Source: Polynucleobacter ibericus (GTDB taxonomy: Bacteria; Pseudomonadota; Gammaproteobacteria; Burkholderiales; Burkholderiaceae). From it: DNA of 64,000 nucleotides. Positions 34,707-45,011 of this stretch are shown piece by piece. The DNA lies in NCBI RefSeq assembly GCF_018687955.1, contig NZ_CP061309.1, positions 744,001-808,000 of the forward strand, read 5' to 3'. A program made the translations under genes and the position numbers. Numbering within the stretch: the first letter of the stretch is position 1; each line of letters starts with the position of its first letter. The notes beneath the pieces were generated by a model. That model worked only from the letters and a program-made list of their open reading frames with translations. It made no database searches and had not been told where the DNA came from.

Positions 34707-37562
34707 ATGATGCAGGATCAAAGAGATAACTCCTATCTCTTCGGCGGAAACGCCCCCTACGTAGAGGAACTCTACGAATCCTACTTGCACGATCCAGCTT
34801 CCGTAGCTGATCACTGGCGAGATTATTTCGATAACGTAAAACAGGTTCCAGCAGTTGACGGTTCATCTAGAACTGACATTGCCCATGGACCGATTGTTGC
34901 TTCATTTGCTGAGCGCGCTAAGCAAGGTCCTATCAGAACGATTTCTGATTCGGCTGACTCAGAGATGGGCCGCAAACGCGTTGCTGTTCAGCAGTTAATT
35001 GCCGCGTATCGTAACGTTGGCAATCGCTGGGCAAACTTAGATCCATTAAAGCGGACAGAGCGCCAGGATATTCCTGAGTTAGATCCCGCTTTCTATGGCT
35101 TCACTGATGGCGATATGGATATCGTCTTCAATACCAGTAATACATTCTTCGGCAAAAACGAAATGTCCTTGCGCGATTTGCTTCAAGCATTGCGCGAAAC
35201 CTATTGCGGCACGATTGGTGTCGAGTTCATGTTTATTGCCGACCAGAAAATTAAGAAGTGGTGGCAAGAAAAATTAGAGTCTATTCGCTCAACTCCACAA
35301 TTTAATGTGGAAGAGAAGCGTCAGATCTTGGATCGCGTGACTGCTGCTGAAGGCTTAGAGCGTTACCTCCAGGCCAAATACGTTGGTCAAAAGCGCTTCT
35401 CCCTCGAGGGTGGTGAAAGTTTCATCGCCTGTATGGATGAGCTAATCCGTGATGCTGGTAATAAAGGCGTTCAAGAGATTGTGATTGGTATGGCCCACCG
35501 CGGTCGTCTCAACGTACTGGTAAATACTCTAGGCAAGATGCCAAAAGACTTGTTTGCTGAGTTTGAGCACAAGGGCCCAGAAACATTGCCTGCCGGTGAC
35601 GTTAAATACCACCAAGGTTTCTCCAGCGATATTTCCACTCCTGGCGGACCGGTTCACTTGTCATTGGCATTTAACCCATCCCATTTAGAGATCGTTAACC
35701 CAGTCGTTGAAGGCTCTGCTCGCGCTCGTATGGAGCGTCGTGGTGACATGTTGGGTGAGCAAGTAATGCCAGTGTTAGTTCACGGTGATGCAGCGATTGC
35801 AGGTCAGGGTGTAATGCAAGAGACTTTGGCGATGTCTGAAGTACGTGGGTATTCCACTGGCGGCACCGTCCATATCGTTATTAATAATCAGATTGGTTTC
35901 ACTACATCAGATCCGCGCGACTTGCGTTCGAGTTTGTATTGCACCGACATCATGAAGATTGTGGATGCGCCTGTATTGCATGTAAATGGTGATGATCCTG
36001 AAGCGGTAGTTTTAGCTACAAAGTTAGCTCTTGAATTCCGCATGAAGTTTCACAAGGATGTTGCAATTGACATTATCTGCTTCCGTAAATTGGGTCACAA
36101 CGAGCAAGATACGCCTGCAATGACCCAGCCTTTGATGTACAAAATTATTGCTGCGCATCCTGGCACACGTAAGGTTTATGCCGACAGATTAGAAGCTCAA
36201 GGTGTATTACCTGTTGGTACCGGCGACCTGATGGTCAAAGAGTACCGTGCCGCGATGGACGAGGGTAAGCAAACTTCTGATCCAGTCTTGAGTAACTTCA
36301 AAGGTAAGTTTGCGGTTGATTGGGCGCCTTTCTTGAATAAGAAGTGGACTGATGAAGCCGATACAGCGATTCCATTAACTGAGTGGAAACGTTTGGCCGA
36401 GAAGATTTCAACCATTCCAGCCGACTTCAAGGCTCATCCATTAGTTGCGAAGGTCTATAACGATCGCGCAGCAATGGGTCGTGGCGAGGCAAATGTTGAC
36501 TGGGGCATGGGTGAGCACATGGCTTTCGCTTCCTTGGTTGCAAGCGGTTATCCAGTACGTTTATCTGGCGAAGATAGCGGACGCGGTACCTTTACCCACC
36601 GTCATGCGGTATTGCATGAGCAAAACCGTGAGAAGTGGGATACCGGCACTTACATTGCGCTCCAGCATGTGACTAAAGATCAAGCACCGTTTGTGGTGAT
36701 TGACTCGATTCTTTCTGAAGAGGCGGTACTTGGTTTTGAATACGGTTACGCCGCTGCAGAACCGAACACCTTAACTATTTGGGAAGCGCAGTTCGGTGAC
36801 TTTGCTAACGGCGCTCAAGTGGTTATTGACCAGTTCATCGCATCAGGTGAGGTGAAGTGGGGTCGCGCCAACGGTTTGGTCATGATGTTGCCGCACGGTT
36901 ATGAGGGCCAGGGTCCAGAGCATTCCTCTGCACGTCTGGAGCGTTTCATGCAGTTGTGTGCTGATACCAATATGCAAGTGATTCAGCCGACTACTGCTGC
37001 GCAAATCTTCCACGTATTGCGTCGTCAGATGATTCGTCAGTTCCGCAAGCCGCTGATCTTGATGACACCAAAATCATTGCTGCGTAATAAAGAAGCTGCG
37101 TCACCTTTATCTGAGTTCACAAAAGGCGGTTTCCAAACTGTGATTGGTGAGCGTGATGACACCATTGATCCAAAGCAAGTTACCCGTTTGGTAATGTGCT
37201 CAGGCAAGGTCTATTACGACTTGGTGAAGCAGCGTGCTGAGAAGAAGATTGGCGATGTTGCCATTATTCGCTTAGAGCAGTTGTATCCATTCCCGCACAA
37301 AGCAGTGACTGCTGAAATGAAAAAGTATCCAAAGCTAGAGGATGTGGTGTGGTGTCAAGATGAGCCACAAAACCAAGGTGCCTGGTTCTTTGTACAGCAC
37401 AATATCTTGGAAAATATGTCTGATGGCATGAAGTTGGGCTATGCGGGCCGTCCTGCATCAGCATCACCAGCTTGTGGTTACGCCCATCTCCACCAAGAAC
37501 AGCAGAAGTCATTACTGAATGCGGCATTTGCCAAACTCAAAGGTTACGTGATCACGAAATAA
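34707..37562 (+). CDS. sucA: 2-oxoglutarate dehydrogenase E1 component
   Basis: Thiamine-diphosphate enzyme of the TCA cycle, 951 residues. The start ATG 34707 is chosen over GTG 34698 because the AAAGGTGAG site lies just upstream and relatives begin with MMQ. The N-terminal NSYLFGGNAPYVEELYESYL segment binds E2; MAHRGRLNVL, the GDxA...N thiamine-diphosphate motif (HGDAAIAGQGV...INNQIGFTTS) and RGTFTHRHAVLHEQ are family landmarks. It is first in sucA-sucB-lpd. Confidence 0.97.
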   Translation: MMQDQRDNSYLFGGNAPYVEELYESYLHDPASVADHWRDYFDNVKQVPAVDGSSRTDIAHGPIVASFAERAKQGPIRTISDSADSEMGRKRVAVQQLIAAYRNVGNRWANLDPLKRTERQDIPELDPAFYGFTDGDMDIVFNTSNTFFGKNEMSLRDLLQALRETYCGTIGVEFMFIADQKIKKWWQEKLESIRSTPQFNVEEKRQILDRVTAAEGLERYLQAKYVGQKRFSLEGGESFIACMDELIRDAGNKGVQEIVIGMAHRGRLNVLVNTLGKMPKDLFAEFEHKGPETLPAGDVKYHQGFSSDISTPGGPVHLSLAFNPSHLEIVNPVVEGSARARMERRGDMLGEQVMPVLVHGDAAIAGQGVMQETLAMSEVRGYSTGGTVHIVINNQIGFTTSDPRDLRSSLYCTDIMKIVDAPVLHVNGDDPEAVVLATKLALEFRMKFHKDVAIDIICFRKLGHNEQDTPAMTQPLMYKIIAAHPGTRKVYADRLEAQGVLPVGTGDLMVKEYRAAMDEGKQTSDPVLSNFKGKFAVDWAPFLNKKWTDEADTAIPLTEWKRLAEKISTIPADFKAHPLVAKVYNDRAAMGRGEANVDWGMGEHMAFASLVASGYPVRLSGEDSGRGTFTHRHAVLHEQNREKWDTGTYIALQHVTKDQAPFVVIDSILSEEAVLGFEYGYAAAEPNTLTIWEAQFGDFANGAQVVIDQFIASGEVKWGRANGLVMMLPHGYEGQGPEHSSARLERFMQLCADTNMQVIQPTTAAQIFHVLRRQMIRQFRKPLILMTPKSLLRNKEAASPLSEFTKGGFQTVIGERDDTIDPKQVTRLVMCSGKVYYDLVKQRAEKKIGDVAIIRLEQLYPFPHKAVTAEMKKYPKLEDVVWCQDEPQNQGAWFFVQHNILENMSDGMKLGYAGRPASASPACGYAHLHQEQQKSLLNAAFAKLKGYVITK

Positions 37563-37610
37563 TCGTCTTCATAACTCAACATACACACAAATATATAAAC
37601 AGGATTAATC

Positions 37611-38825
37611 ATGGCTATTTTCGAAGTTAAAGTTCCCCAACTCTCAGAGTCAGTTGCTGAAGCAACTTTGTTGCAATGGAAAAAGAAGGTTGGTGACGCT
37701 GTCGGTCAAGACGAGATCTTGATCGAAATCGAAACAGATAAAGTGGTTCTCGAAGTTCCGGCACCTTCCGCTGGTGTTTTGACAGAAATCGTAGTTGCTG
37801 ACGGTGGCACTGTAGTTGCTGAGCAGTTGATTGCAAAGATCGATAGCACCGCTGTTGCAGCCGCCGCTCCTGCTGCCGCTGCACCTGCAGCTGCACCAGC
37901 TGCTGCTCCTGCAGCAGCCCCAGCAAAAGCAGCGGCTCCTGCCGCTAAAGCGGGCGCAGCTGCTGCTCCTTCTGCTGCAAAAATTCTGGCGGAGAAGGGT
38001 GTCGACGCTGGACAAGTTGCTGGTTCTGGACGCGATGGCCGCATCACTAAAGGCGATGCATTGAACGCTTCTGCAGGTGGAGCTAAGTCTGCTGCATTGC
38101 CAAGCGCACCAATCCCGATGGGCGATCGCCCTGAAGAGCGCGTTCCAATGAGCCGCTTGCGTGCTCGTATTGCTGAGCGTTTGCTTGAGTCACAAGCCAA
38201 CAACGCTATCTTGACTACTTTCAATGAAGTCAATATGGGTCCAGTAATTGCTTTGCGTAATAAATACAAAGATCAATTTGAGAAGACTCATGGCGTGAAG
38301 TTAGGCTTCATGTCTTTCTTCGTAAAAGCAGCGACACACGCTTTGAAGAAATTCCCATTACTCAATGCCTCTGTTGATGGTAACGACATCGTTTACCACG
38401 GCTACTTTGATATTGGTATCGCAGTGAGCTCACCGCGTGGCTTGGTAGTGCCAATTCTGCGTGACGTTGACCAAATGAACTTGGCCGACATCGAGAAGAA
38501 GATTGCTGAGTTTGGTACTAAGGCTCGCGAAGGGAAGTTGTCTATTGAAGAGTTGACTGGCGGTACATTCTCCATCTCTAACGGTGGCGTATTTGGTTCC
38601 ATGCTCTCTACACCGATCATCAACCCACCGCAATCTGCAATTTTGGGTATCCACGCAACTAAGGACCGTGCTGTAGTTGAAAATGGTCAAGTCGTTGTGC
38701 GCCCAATTAACTACCTGGCTTTGTCGTACGATCACCGCATCATTGACGGCCGCGAGGCTGTGCTTGGTTTGGTTGCTATGAAGGATGCGTTGGAAGATCC
38801 TTCACGTCTTCTCCTTGATTTGTAA
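37611..38825 (+). CDS. sucB: 2-oxoglutarate dehydrogenase E2, dihydrolipoyl succinyltransferase
   Basis: 404 residues with one lipoyl domain (residues 1-76; lipoylated K44 in ETDKVVLEV), a long Ala/Pro-rich hinge (about 83-125), an E1/E3-binding domain (about 124-155) and the catalytic domain ending with SYDHRIIDG (H375, D379). It follows sucA by 48 bp and precedes lpd by 12 bp. The Ala/Pro hinge produces long spurious reading frames on both strands. Confidence 0.97.
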   Translation: MAIFEVKVPQLSESVAEATLLQWKKKVGDAVGQDEILIEIETDKVVLEVPAPSAGVLTEIVVADGGTVVAEQLIAKIDSTAVAAAAPAAAAPAAAPAAAPAAAPAKAAAPAAKAGAAAAPSAAKILAEKGVDAGQVAGSGRDGRITKGDALNASAGGAKSAALPSAPIPMGDRPEERVPMSRLRARIAERLLESQANNAILTTFNEVNMGPVIALRNKYKDQFEKTHGVKLGFMSFFVKAATHALKKFPLLNASVDGNDIVYHGYFDIGIAVSSPRGLVVPILRDVDQMNLADIEKKIAEFGTKAREGKLSIEELTGGTFSISNGGVFGSMLSTPIINPPQSAILGIHATKDRAVVENGQVVVRPINYLALSYDHRIIDGREAVLGLVAMKDALEDPSRLLLDL

Positions 38826-38837
38826 GAAGGGAAGATC

Positions 38838-40274
38838 ATGAGCCAAGCATTTGACGTAGTAGTTATTGGCGGTGGCCCTGGTGGCTACATCGCCGCAATT
38901 CGTGCAGCGCAACTCGGTTTCAAGGTTGCCTGTGCTGAATCTAGTTCATATGATGATCCTAAGGGTGAGCCACGTTTAGGCGGTACATGCTTGAATGTGG
39001 GCTGCATTCCTTCTAAGGCCTTATTAGCTTCTTCTGAGGAATTTGAGAAGATTAATCATCACGCTGCTGATCATGGAATTAAAGTAGGTGCTGTAAGCAT
39101 CGACTCTAAGAAGATGATTGCCCGTAAAGATGACATTGTTACCAAGATGACTGGTGGTATTCAGTACTTGTTCCGCAAGAACAAAATCACTTTGTTAAAA
39201 GGCCATGCTTCATTTGAAGGTAAGGGCGCTGATGGCTATCAAATCAAAATTGATGGCAAAGATAAAACTACAGTTACAGGCAAGAATGTCATCATTGCAA
39301 CTGGCTCTAAGGCGCGTCATCTTCCTGGCATCACTGTAGACAATGTGTTGATCTGCGATAACGAAGGTGCTTTGAAGTTTGACTCCGCTCCTAAGAAAAT
39401 GGGTGTCATCGGCGCTGGCGTAATCGGTTTGGAGTTAGGTTCTGTATGGCGCCGTCTTGGTGCTGAAGTGACTGTGCTTGAAGCAATGCCTTCATTCTTG
39501 GGTGCTTGTGATATCGGTATTGCTAAGGAAGCCCAAAAGCTTTTTGCTAAACAAGGTTTAGACATTCATACTGGCGTAAAAATTGGCGATGTGAAGGCCG
39601 ATAAGAAGGGTGTAGTGGTTAACTACACCGATAGCGCTGGTAAGGCTGCGAAGTTGGAATGCGATCGCTTAATCGTTTCTGTTGGTCGCGTACCAAACAC
39701 CGACAAATTAGGTTTAGACAAGATTGGTCTCAAAGTAGATGAACGCGGCTTCATTCCTATTGATGACCATACTTGCGCAACTGCAGCACCTGGTGTGTAC
39801 GCTGTTGGTGACGTCGTGCGTGGACCAATGTTGGCACATAAAGCAGAAGACGAAGGTGTCTTAGTTGCTGAAGTGATTGCTGGTCAAAAACCACATATCG
39901 ATTACAACTGCATTCCTTGGGTTATCTACACTGATCCTGAGATTGCATGGGTTGGTAAAACAGAACAAGCACTCAAAGAAGCTGGTGTTGCTTATAAAGC
40001 AGGTCAGTTCCCATTTGCTGCTAACGGCCGTGCATTAGGCATGGGTCGTGCCGATGGTTTCATCAAAGTGTTAGCTGATGCTAAGACCGATGAGATTCTT
40101 GGCGTTCACATCATTGGTGCCAATGCTTCTGACCTTATTGCTGAAGCAGCGGTTGCTATGGAATTCAAAGCAGCAGCAGAAGATATTGCTCGTATCTGTC
40201 ATGCACATCCAAGTTTGTCTGAAGTGATGCGCGAAGCAGCATTAGCGACGGACTCACGTGCATTAAATATGTAA
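38838..40274 (+). CDS. lpdA: Dihydrolipoamide dehydrogenase (E3)
   Basis: 478-residue flavoprotein reoxidising dihydrolipoamide on E2. FAD motif VIGGGPGGYIAA (about residues 9-20), redox pair C51/C56 in GGTCLNVGCIPSK, NAD motif GAGVIGLELGSVW and the C-terminal active-site HAHPSLSE. ATG 38838 follows AAGGGAAG. It is the third gene of the operon and dedicated to the 2-oxoglutarate complex by position. Confidence 0.96.
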   Translation: MSQAFDVVVIGGGPGGYIAAIRAAQLGFKVACAESSSYDDPKGEPRLGGTCLNVGCIPSKALLASSEEFEKINHHAADHGIKVGAVSIDSKKMIARKDDIVTKMTGGIQYLFRKNKITLLKGHASFEGKGADGYQIKIDGKDKTTVTGKNVIIATGSKARHLPGITVDNVLICDNEGALKFDSAPKKMGVIGAGVIGLELGSVWRRLGAEVTVLEAMPSFLGACDIGIAKEAQKLFAKQGLDIHTGVKIGDVKADKKGVVVNYTDSAGKAAKLECDRLIVSVGRVPNTDKLGLDKIGLKVDERGFIPIDDHTCATAAPGVYAVGDVVRGPMLAHKAEDEGVLVAEVIAGQKPHIDYNCIPWVIYTDPEIAWVGKTEQALKEAGVAYKAGQFPFAANGRALGMGRADGFIKVLADAKTDEILGVHIIGANASDLIAEAAVAMEFKAAAEDIARICHAHPSLSEVMREAALATDSRALNM

Positions 40275-41378
40275 TTGAAAACCATTGAGTATTACCAACA
40301 AGAGTTAAAAGCGCGCGGGTATCAGAGTGATCCCGCGCAGCTTCGTGCTGTAGAGCGTCTGCAGGAATGTGAAGACGAGTGGATTGCTTACAAAGAAATC
40401 CGCAGCAACACCCTAAAGAAAAAGATTTTTAAACCTACGCTTCCCCGTGGTCTGTACCTATGGGGTGGGGTGGGTCGCGGTAAGTCTTTCTTGATGGATT
40501 GCTTTTATGCAGCCTCACCGCTTGAGAAAAAGATTCGCATTCACTTTCATGAATTCATGCGGGAAGTGCATCGCGAACTGCATGAGCTCTCAGGTCTATC
40601 GGACCCACTGGATGAGTTAGCAAAACGTATTTCAAATCGCTATCGTCTTATCTGCTTTGATGAGTTTCATATTAACGACATCGCTGATGCGATGATTTTG
40701 TATCGCTTGCTTGACGCGCTCTTTGTGGATCGTGTGCAATTTGTGATGACATCAAACTACCGCCCTGATCAGCTTTATCCAAATGGATTGCATCGCGATA
40801 GACTTATACCGGCGATTAAGTTATTAGAAGAAAAGCTTGATGTTCTAAATGTGGATGCAGGTAATGATTACCGTAGAGTGCAGATGGCCCAGGTAGAGGC
40901 CTATCTCACCCCGGTCAATGCAGAGACTCAAGCAACACTAGGGCAAATGTTCCAAACATTGATTGGAAATCAAAAAGAGACCAGTAATCCAATCTTAAAT
41001 ATTGAGTCGCGTGAACTGCGTCCACTGCATATGGCTGATGGTGTAGTTTGGTTTGACTTTAAAACGCTGTGCTGTGGTCCGCGCTCTCAAAATGACTACC
41101 TAGAGATAGCCAATCAGTTTCATACGGTGATTCTGTCTGGGGTTCCTTATATGCCGCCAAGGATGACGAATGAAGCCCGTCGCTTTATTTGGCTAATCGA
41201 CGTTCTATACGACCATAAGATCAAACTAATCATCTCAGCAGAGGTTCCAGCCCCAGATTTGTATACCGAGGGTCAAATTACCGCTGAATTCTCCCGAACC
41301 GTGTCCCGTTTGATCGAGATGCAGTCCCGTGACTACCTAGATGCGCCGCGCCGGGTAATTGATACCAGCTTGACCTAA
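40275..41378 (+). CDS. zapE: AFG1-like ATPase ZapE
   Basis: 367-residue AFG1/ZapE-family P-loop ATPase linked in E. coli to Z-ring constriction. Walker A GGVGRGKS at residues 64-71, Walker B RLICFDEFHINDIADAM, and the MTSNYRP sensor region. The start is TTG 40275, placed directly after the lpd stop with no spacer, so expression probably depends on translation of lpd. The product length is typical (E. coli 375). Confidence 0.9.
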   Translation: MKTIEYYQQELKARGYQSDPAQLRAVERLQECEDEWIAYKEIRSNTLKKKIFKPTLPRGLYLWGGVGRGKSFLMDCFYAASPLEKKIRIHFHEFMREVHRELHELSGLSDPLDELAKRISNRYRLICFDEFHINDIADAMILYRLLDALFVDRVQFVMTSNYRPDQLYPNGLHRDRLIPAIKLLEEKLDVLNVDAGNDYRRVQMAQVEAYLTPVNAETQATLGQMFQTLIGNQKETSNPILNIESRELRPLHMADGVVWFDFKTLCCGPRSQNDYLEIANQFHTVILSGVPYMPPRMTNEARRFIWLIDVLYDHKIKLIISAEVPAPDLYTEGQITAEFSRTVSRLIEMQSRDYLDAPRRVIDTSLT

Positions 41379-41387
41379 AATAGGGTC

Positions 41388-42239
41388 ATGAGCAGCTTTT
41401 CACCCCTAAATGCCGACTTGCATTGCCATTCAGTGATTTCTGACGGTACTTTGACGCCTGAGGAATTGGCGGAACGCGCAAAAGCGAATGGGGTACATTT
41501 GTGGGCGCTGACCGACCATGATGAGTTAGGTGGTCAACAGCGCGCTCGAGATGCGGCTAGCGCACTCAAGATTGATTACCTCTCTGGTGTAGAGATCTCT
41601 GTGACCTGGATGGGTGAGACTATTCACATCGTTGGCTTGGGAATTGATGCAGAGCATATTGGAATTATCGAGGGCTTGCGTATGACGCGTGACGGTCGTG
41701 CGAATCGCGCGCAGCTAATGGCAGAGCAACTACTTAAGGTAGGAATTCCAGGTGCATATGAAGGTGCCCTGCATTTTGCTGGCAATCATGAGTTGATCTC
41801 AAGAACTCACTTCGCCCGTTTTCTGGTCGAGCAGGGTGTCTGTCGTAATACAGAGCATGTATTTAAAAATTATTTGATTGAAGGCAAGCCAGGATATGTG
41901 CCTCATCAATGGGCTAGCCTGGACAATGCAGTTCAGTGGATTAAGGCTGCTGGTGGTGTGGCGGTGATTGCGCACCCTGGTCGTTACAGTAGACTCAATG
42001 CCATGCAAATGGATGAGCTCTATAAACACTTTAAGGATATTGGCGGCTTGGCGATTGAGGTGATTACTGGCAGTCATAGCCCAGATCAGTACAAAACTTT
42101 TGCAAAGATCGCACAACAATACGGATTTTTGGCTTCTCGAGGTTCGGATTTTCATGATCCAAACGAGAGTCATATTGATTTAGGCAATTTGCCACATTTA
42201 CCAGACCATCTAACTCCAGTATGGTCTGCCTTTCATTAA
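41388..42239 (+). CDS. rnm: PHP-domain phosphoesterase, RNase AM / YciV type
   Basis: 283-residue PHP hydrolase with metal motifs DLHCHSVISDG (about 9-19), TDHDELGG, the GVEIS segment, VIAHPGRY and SRGSDFHDP. This set matches YciV (RNase AM), which trims 5' ends of rRNA and hydrolyses 3',5'-bisphosphonucleotides. In many Proteobacteria it lies near trpS, as here (46 bp upstream of trpS). A general nucleoside 3',5'-bisphosphate phosphatase is an alternative label for the same family. Confidence 0.85.
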   Translation: MSSFSPLNADLHCHSVISDGTLTPEELAERAKANGVHLWALTDHDELGGQQRARDAASALKIDYLSGVEISVTWMGETIHIVGLGIDAEHIGIIEGLRMTRDGRANRAQLMAEQLLKVGIPGAYEGALHFAGNHELISRTHFARFLVEQGVCRNTEHVFKNYLIEGKPGYVPHQWASLDNAVQWIKAAGGVAVIAHPGRYSRLNAMQMDELYKHFKDIGGLAIEVITGSHSPDQYKTFAKIAQQYGFLASRGSDFHDPNESHIDLGNLPHLPDHLTPVWSAFH

Positions 42240-42284
42240 ATGCTTAACCGCTGAACTCATTAACTACTAAGAAAAAGAATACAG

Positions 42285-43487
42285 ATGTTTGCTGAACGCG
42301 TTCTCTCTGGCATGCGACCAACTGGTAACCTGCACTTGGGTCACTACCATGGTGTCTTAAAGAACTGGGTACGCTTGCAGTCCGAATACCCTTGCTTCTT
42401 TTTCGTGGCTGACTGGCACGCATTAACTACCCATTACGAAACTCCCGATGTGATTGAGCAATCCGTATGGGATATGGTGATTGATTGGTTGGCGACAGGT
42501 GTAGACCCAAATCAAGCCACGTTATTTATTCAAAGCAAAGTGCCTGAGCACGCCGAACTCTTTTTATTGCTCTCTATGGGAACCCCATTAGGCTGGCTTG
42601 AGCGGGTGCCTACCTATAAAGATCAGATTGAGAAGCTTAAGGAAAAGGATTTGCAGACCTATGGTTTCTTAGGTTATCCACTGCTGCAAGCGGCCGATAT
42701 TTTGATTTATCGAGCGCAGTTTGTGCCCGTGGGAGAAGACCAAGTGCCTCACGTAGAAATGACTCGTGAAGTAGCACGTCGCTTTAACTATTTATATGGA
42801 CGTGAACCAGGATTTGAAGAAAAGGCCTTAGAAGCCGTCAAGAAGCTTGGTAGTAAGCGTGCCAAGATGTATGCAGAATTACGCGTAGCATTCCAAGAGC
42901 GTGGTGATGAGGAGGCATTAGAGCAAGCTAAAGCATTGCTGCATGAAGCCCAAAGCCTGTCTATGGCTGATCGCGAAAGACTCTTTGGTTTTTTAGAGGG
43001 TGCGCGAAAAATTATTCTTCCTGAACCGCAAGCATTACTAACTACGGCATCACGTATGCCTGGTATTGATGGTCAGAAGATGTCCAAATCCTATGGCAAC
43101 ACCATTAGCATTCGTGAAAATCCAGAAGATGTAATTAAAAAGATTCGCACGATGCCAACCGATCCTGCACGGGTTCGTAGAACAGATGTGGGTGATCCAG
43201 CACGTTGCCCGGTATGGCAGCTGCATACCGTTTACTCCAGTGAGGAGACAAAGCAATGGGTAGAAAAGGGTTGTAAATCAGCTGGTATTGGATGTCTTGA
43301 GTGTAAGCAGCCCGTCATTGATGCTATTTTGGCTGAACAGCAACCCATGTTTGAACGCGCCCAGAAATACTTGGATGACCCAAGTCTGTTGCGCTCGATT
43401 ATTGCTGATGGCTGTGATAAGGCTCGTAAAGTCGCGCAAGAAACCATGCGTGAGGTTCGTGAGTCAATGGGCCTTGCTTACGATTGA
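42285..43487 (+). CDS. trpS: Tryptophanyl-tRNA synthetase (long form)
   Basis: Class I synthetase, 400 residues. HLGH at residues 17-20 and KMSKS at 265-269. The protein is about 65 residues longer than E. coli TrpS (334), mainly because of an insertion of Lys/Glu-rich, probably helical sequence before KMSKS (about residues 175-235). Such long TrpS forms are known in Betaproteobacteria. ATG 42285 is preceded by AAGAAAAAG. Confidence 0.95.
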   Translation: MFAERVLSGMRPTGNLHLGHYHGVLKNWVRLQSEYPCFFFVADWHALTTHYETPDVIEQSVWDMVIDWLATGVDPNQATLFIQSKVPEHAELFLLLSMGTPLGWLERVPTYKDQIEKLKEKDLQTYGFLGYPLLQAADILIYRAQFVPVGEDQVPHVEMTREVARRFNYLYGREPGFEEKALEAVKKLGSKRAKMYAELRVAFQERGDEEALEQAKALLHEAQSLSMADRERLFGFLEGARKIILPEPQALLTTASRMPGIDGQKMSKSYGNTISIRENPEDVIKKIRTMPTDPARVRRTDVGDPARCPVWQLHTVYSSEETKQWVEKGCKSAGIGCLECKQPVIDAILAEQQPMFERAQKYLDDPSLLRSIIADGCDKARKVAQETMREVRESMGLAYD

Positions 43488-43496
43488 GGTTTGATC

Positions 43497-44060
43497 TTGC
43501 CTAATGCGCATGATGTTATTCCGAATGCCTCTCCTTGGGTGAGACGATTTGCGCCACTCATTGCAAAGGGCGGGGTGGTGCTGGATTTAGCATGTGGATC
43601 TGGGCGTCATTCTGAATTCATTGCAGGCCTGGGTTATGAAGTCTTGGCGGTTGATCAAGATGTCACAACTGTAGAGTCTCTCGGTAATCCATTAATTACT
43701 CCCAAGCACCTCAATCTTGAAGAGGCGGATTGGCCTCTTACTGGCCCTGAGTTCAGTGCGATTGTGGTGACCAACTATCTTTATCGCCCACATTGGGATG
43801 AACTGCCCAAAATGCTCCAAAAAGACGGCGTACTCATCTACGAAACGTTTGCCTTAGGGAATGGTGATTTTGGCAAACCTTCCAACCCTAATTTCCTCTT
43901 AAACCCCGGGGAATTGCTCACTTTTGCCTCCCGTAATGGGCTCAAGGTAGTGGCATATGAGGATATTTATGTGGATCAGCCCAAACCAGCTATGGTTCAG
44001 CGCCTATGCGCCGTAAAAGGTGAGCTAAAACAGCGCATTCCGTTACAATTTCAGGGTTAA
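43497..44060 (+). CDS. Class I SAM-dependent methyltransferase
   Basis: 187-residue methyltransferase with the SAM-binding motif VLDLACGSGRHSEFIAGLG and the VDQD motif II. I prefer TTG 43497, 7 nt after GAGG, over TTG 43491 which abuts that site. The family resembles TehB/small-molecule methyltransferases; the substrate is unknown. It starts 9 bp after trpS and is followed by dapA after 27 bp, so it is probably co-transcribed with both. Confidence 0.8.
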   Translation: MPNAHDVIPNASPWVRRFAPLIAKGGVVLDLACGSGRHSEFIAGLGYEVLAVDQDVTTVESLGNPLITPKHLNLEEADWPLTGPEFSAIVVTNYLYRPHWDELPKMLQKDGVLIYETFALGNGDFGKPSNPNFLLNPGELLTFASRNGLKVVAYEDIYVDQPKPAMVQRLCAVKGELKQRIPLQFQG

Positions 44061-44087
44061 GACAGCTAAAAAATCGGTACATATTCG

Positions 44088-45011
44088 GTGACAAATACAG
44101 CGCATTCCAAAGATAGCAAAAAGCCCATCGCTGGCAGCATGCCGGCTATCGTTACTCCCATGTTTGAAGATGGCAGTTTGGATTTTGCTAGTTTGCGCTC
44201 CTTATTGGATTGGCATGTATCTGAAGGCACCGATGGCATTGTGATTGTTGGTACCAGTGGCGAGTCTCCTACTGTTTCTGTTGAGGAACACTGTGAATTA
44301 ATACGCGTAACAGTAGAGCAAATTGCTGGACGTATTCCGGTGATTGCAGGTACCGGTGGAAACTCGACGATCGAGGCAATTGAATTAACTCAATTTGCTA
44401 AGCAGGTTGGTGCCGACGCTAGCTTGCAAGTGGTACCGTATTACAACAAACCTACACAAGAGGGTATGTTTGCCCACTTTAAAAAGATTGCTGAGTCTGT
44501 AGATTTGCCGGTGATTTTGTATAACGTTCCTGGTAGAACGGTAGCTGACTTGGCTGGCGATACCGTTGTCCGTTTAGCTAGTGTGCCTGGCATTATTGGC
44601 ATCAAAGAAGCGACTGGCAGTTTGGAGCGTGGAACTTTATTGATCAATGATCTCAAGCGCGCGGGCCATGAAGATTTCTCAGTATTCTCTGGCGATGACC
44701 TTACTGCTGCCATGTTGATGTTGATGGGCGGTAAAGGCAACATATCTGTTACCGCTAATATCGCACCGCGTTTAATGCATGAACTCTGCGTTGCAGCGAT
44801 GTCAGATGATGTGAAAAGAACCCGTGAAATTCAATATCAATTGATCGCAGTTCACAAGGCGATGTTTACAGAAGCAAACCCAATTCCTGTTAAATGGGCC
44901 CTGCACGAAATGGGCAAGATTACAGCAGGCATTCGCTTGCCACTAACTCCTTTAAGCAATTCTTTGCGCGAGCCCTTAAAGGCAGCGTTAAAACAGGCCA
45001 ACTTATTATGA
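44088..45011 (+). CDS. dapA: 4-hydroxy-tetrahydrodipicolinate synthase
   Basis: First committed step of lysine/diaminopimelate synthesis. 307 residues from GTG 44088. Catalytic lysine K173 in GIKEATG, Y145 in LYNVPGR, and VPYYNKP with the second active-site tyrosine. About 15 residues longer at the N-terminus than E. coli DapA. Its stop overlaps the start of bamC, the classic dapA-bamC arrangement. Confidence 0.95.
   Translation: MTNTAHSKDSKKPIAGSMPAIVTPMFEDGSLDFASLRSLLDWHVSEGTDGIVIVGTSGESPTVSVEEHCELIRVTVEQIAGRIPVIAGTGGNSTIEAIELTQFAKQVGADASLQVVPYYNKPTQEGMFAHFKKIAESVDLPVILYNVPGRTVADLAGDTVVRLASVPGIIGIKEATGSLERGTLLINDLKRAGHEDFSVFSGDDLTAAMLMLMGGKGNISVTANIAPRLMHELCVAAMSDDVKRTREIQYQLIAVHKAMFTEANPIPVKWALHEMGKITAGIRLPLTPLSNSLREPLKAALKQANLL

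Noticed and set aside
37627..38269. Long reading frames on the minus strand and in another plus frame over sucB
   Set aside because: They arise from the Ala/Pro-rich hinge of SucB, whose repetitive GC-rich codons keep other frames open; the products are low complexity.
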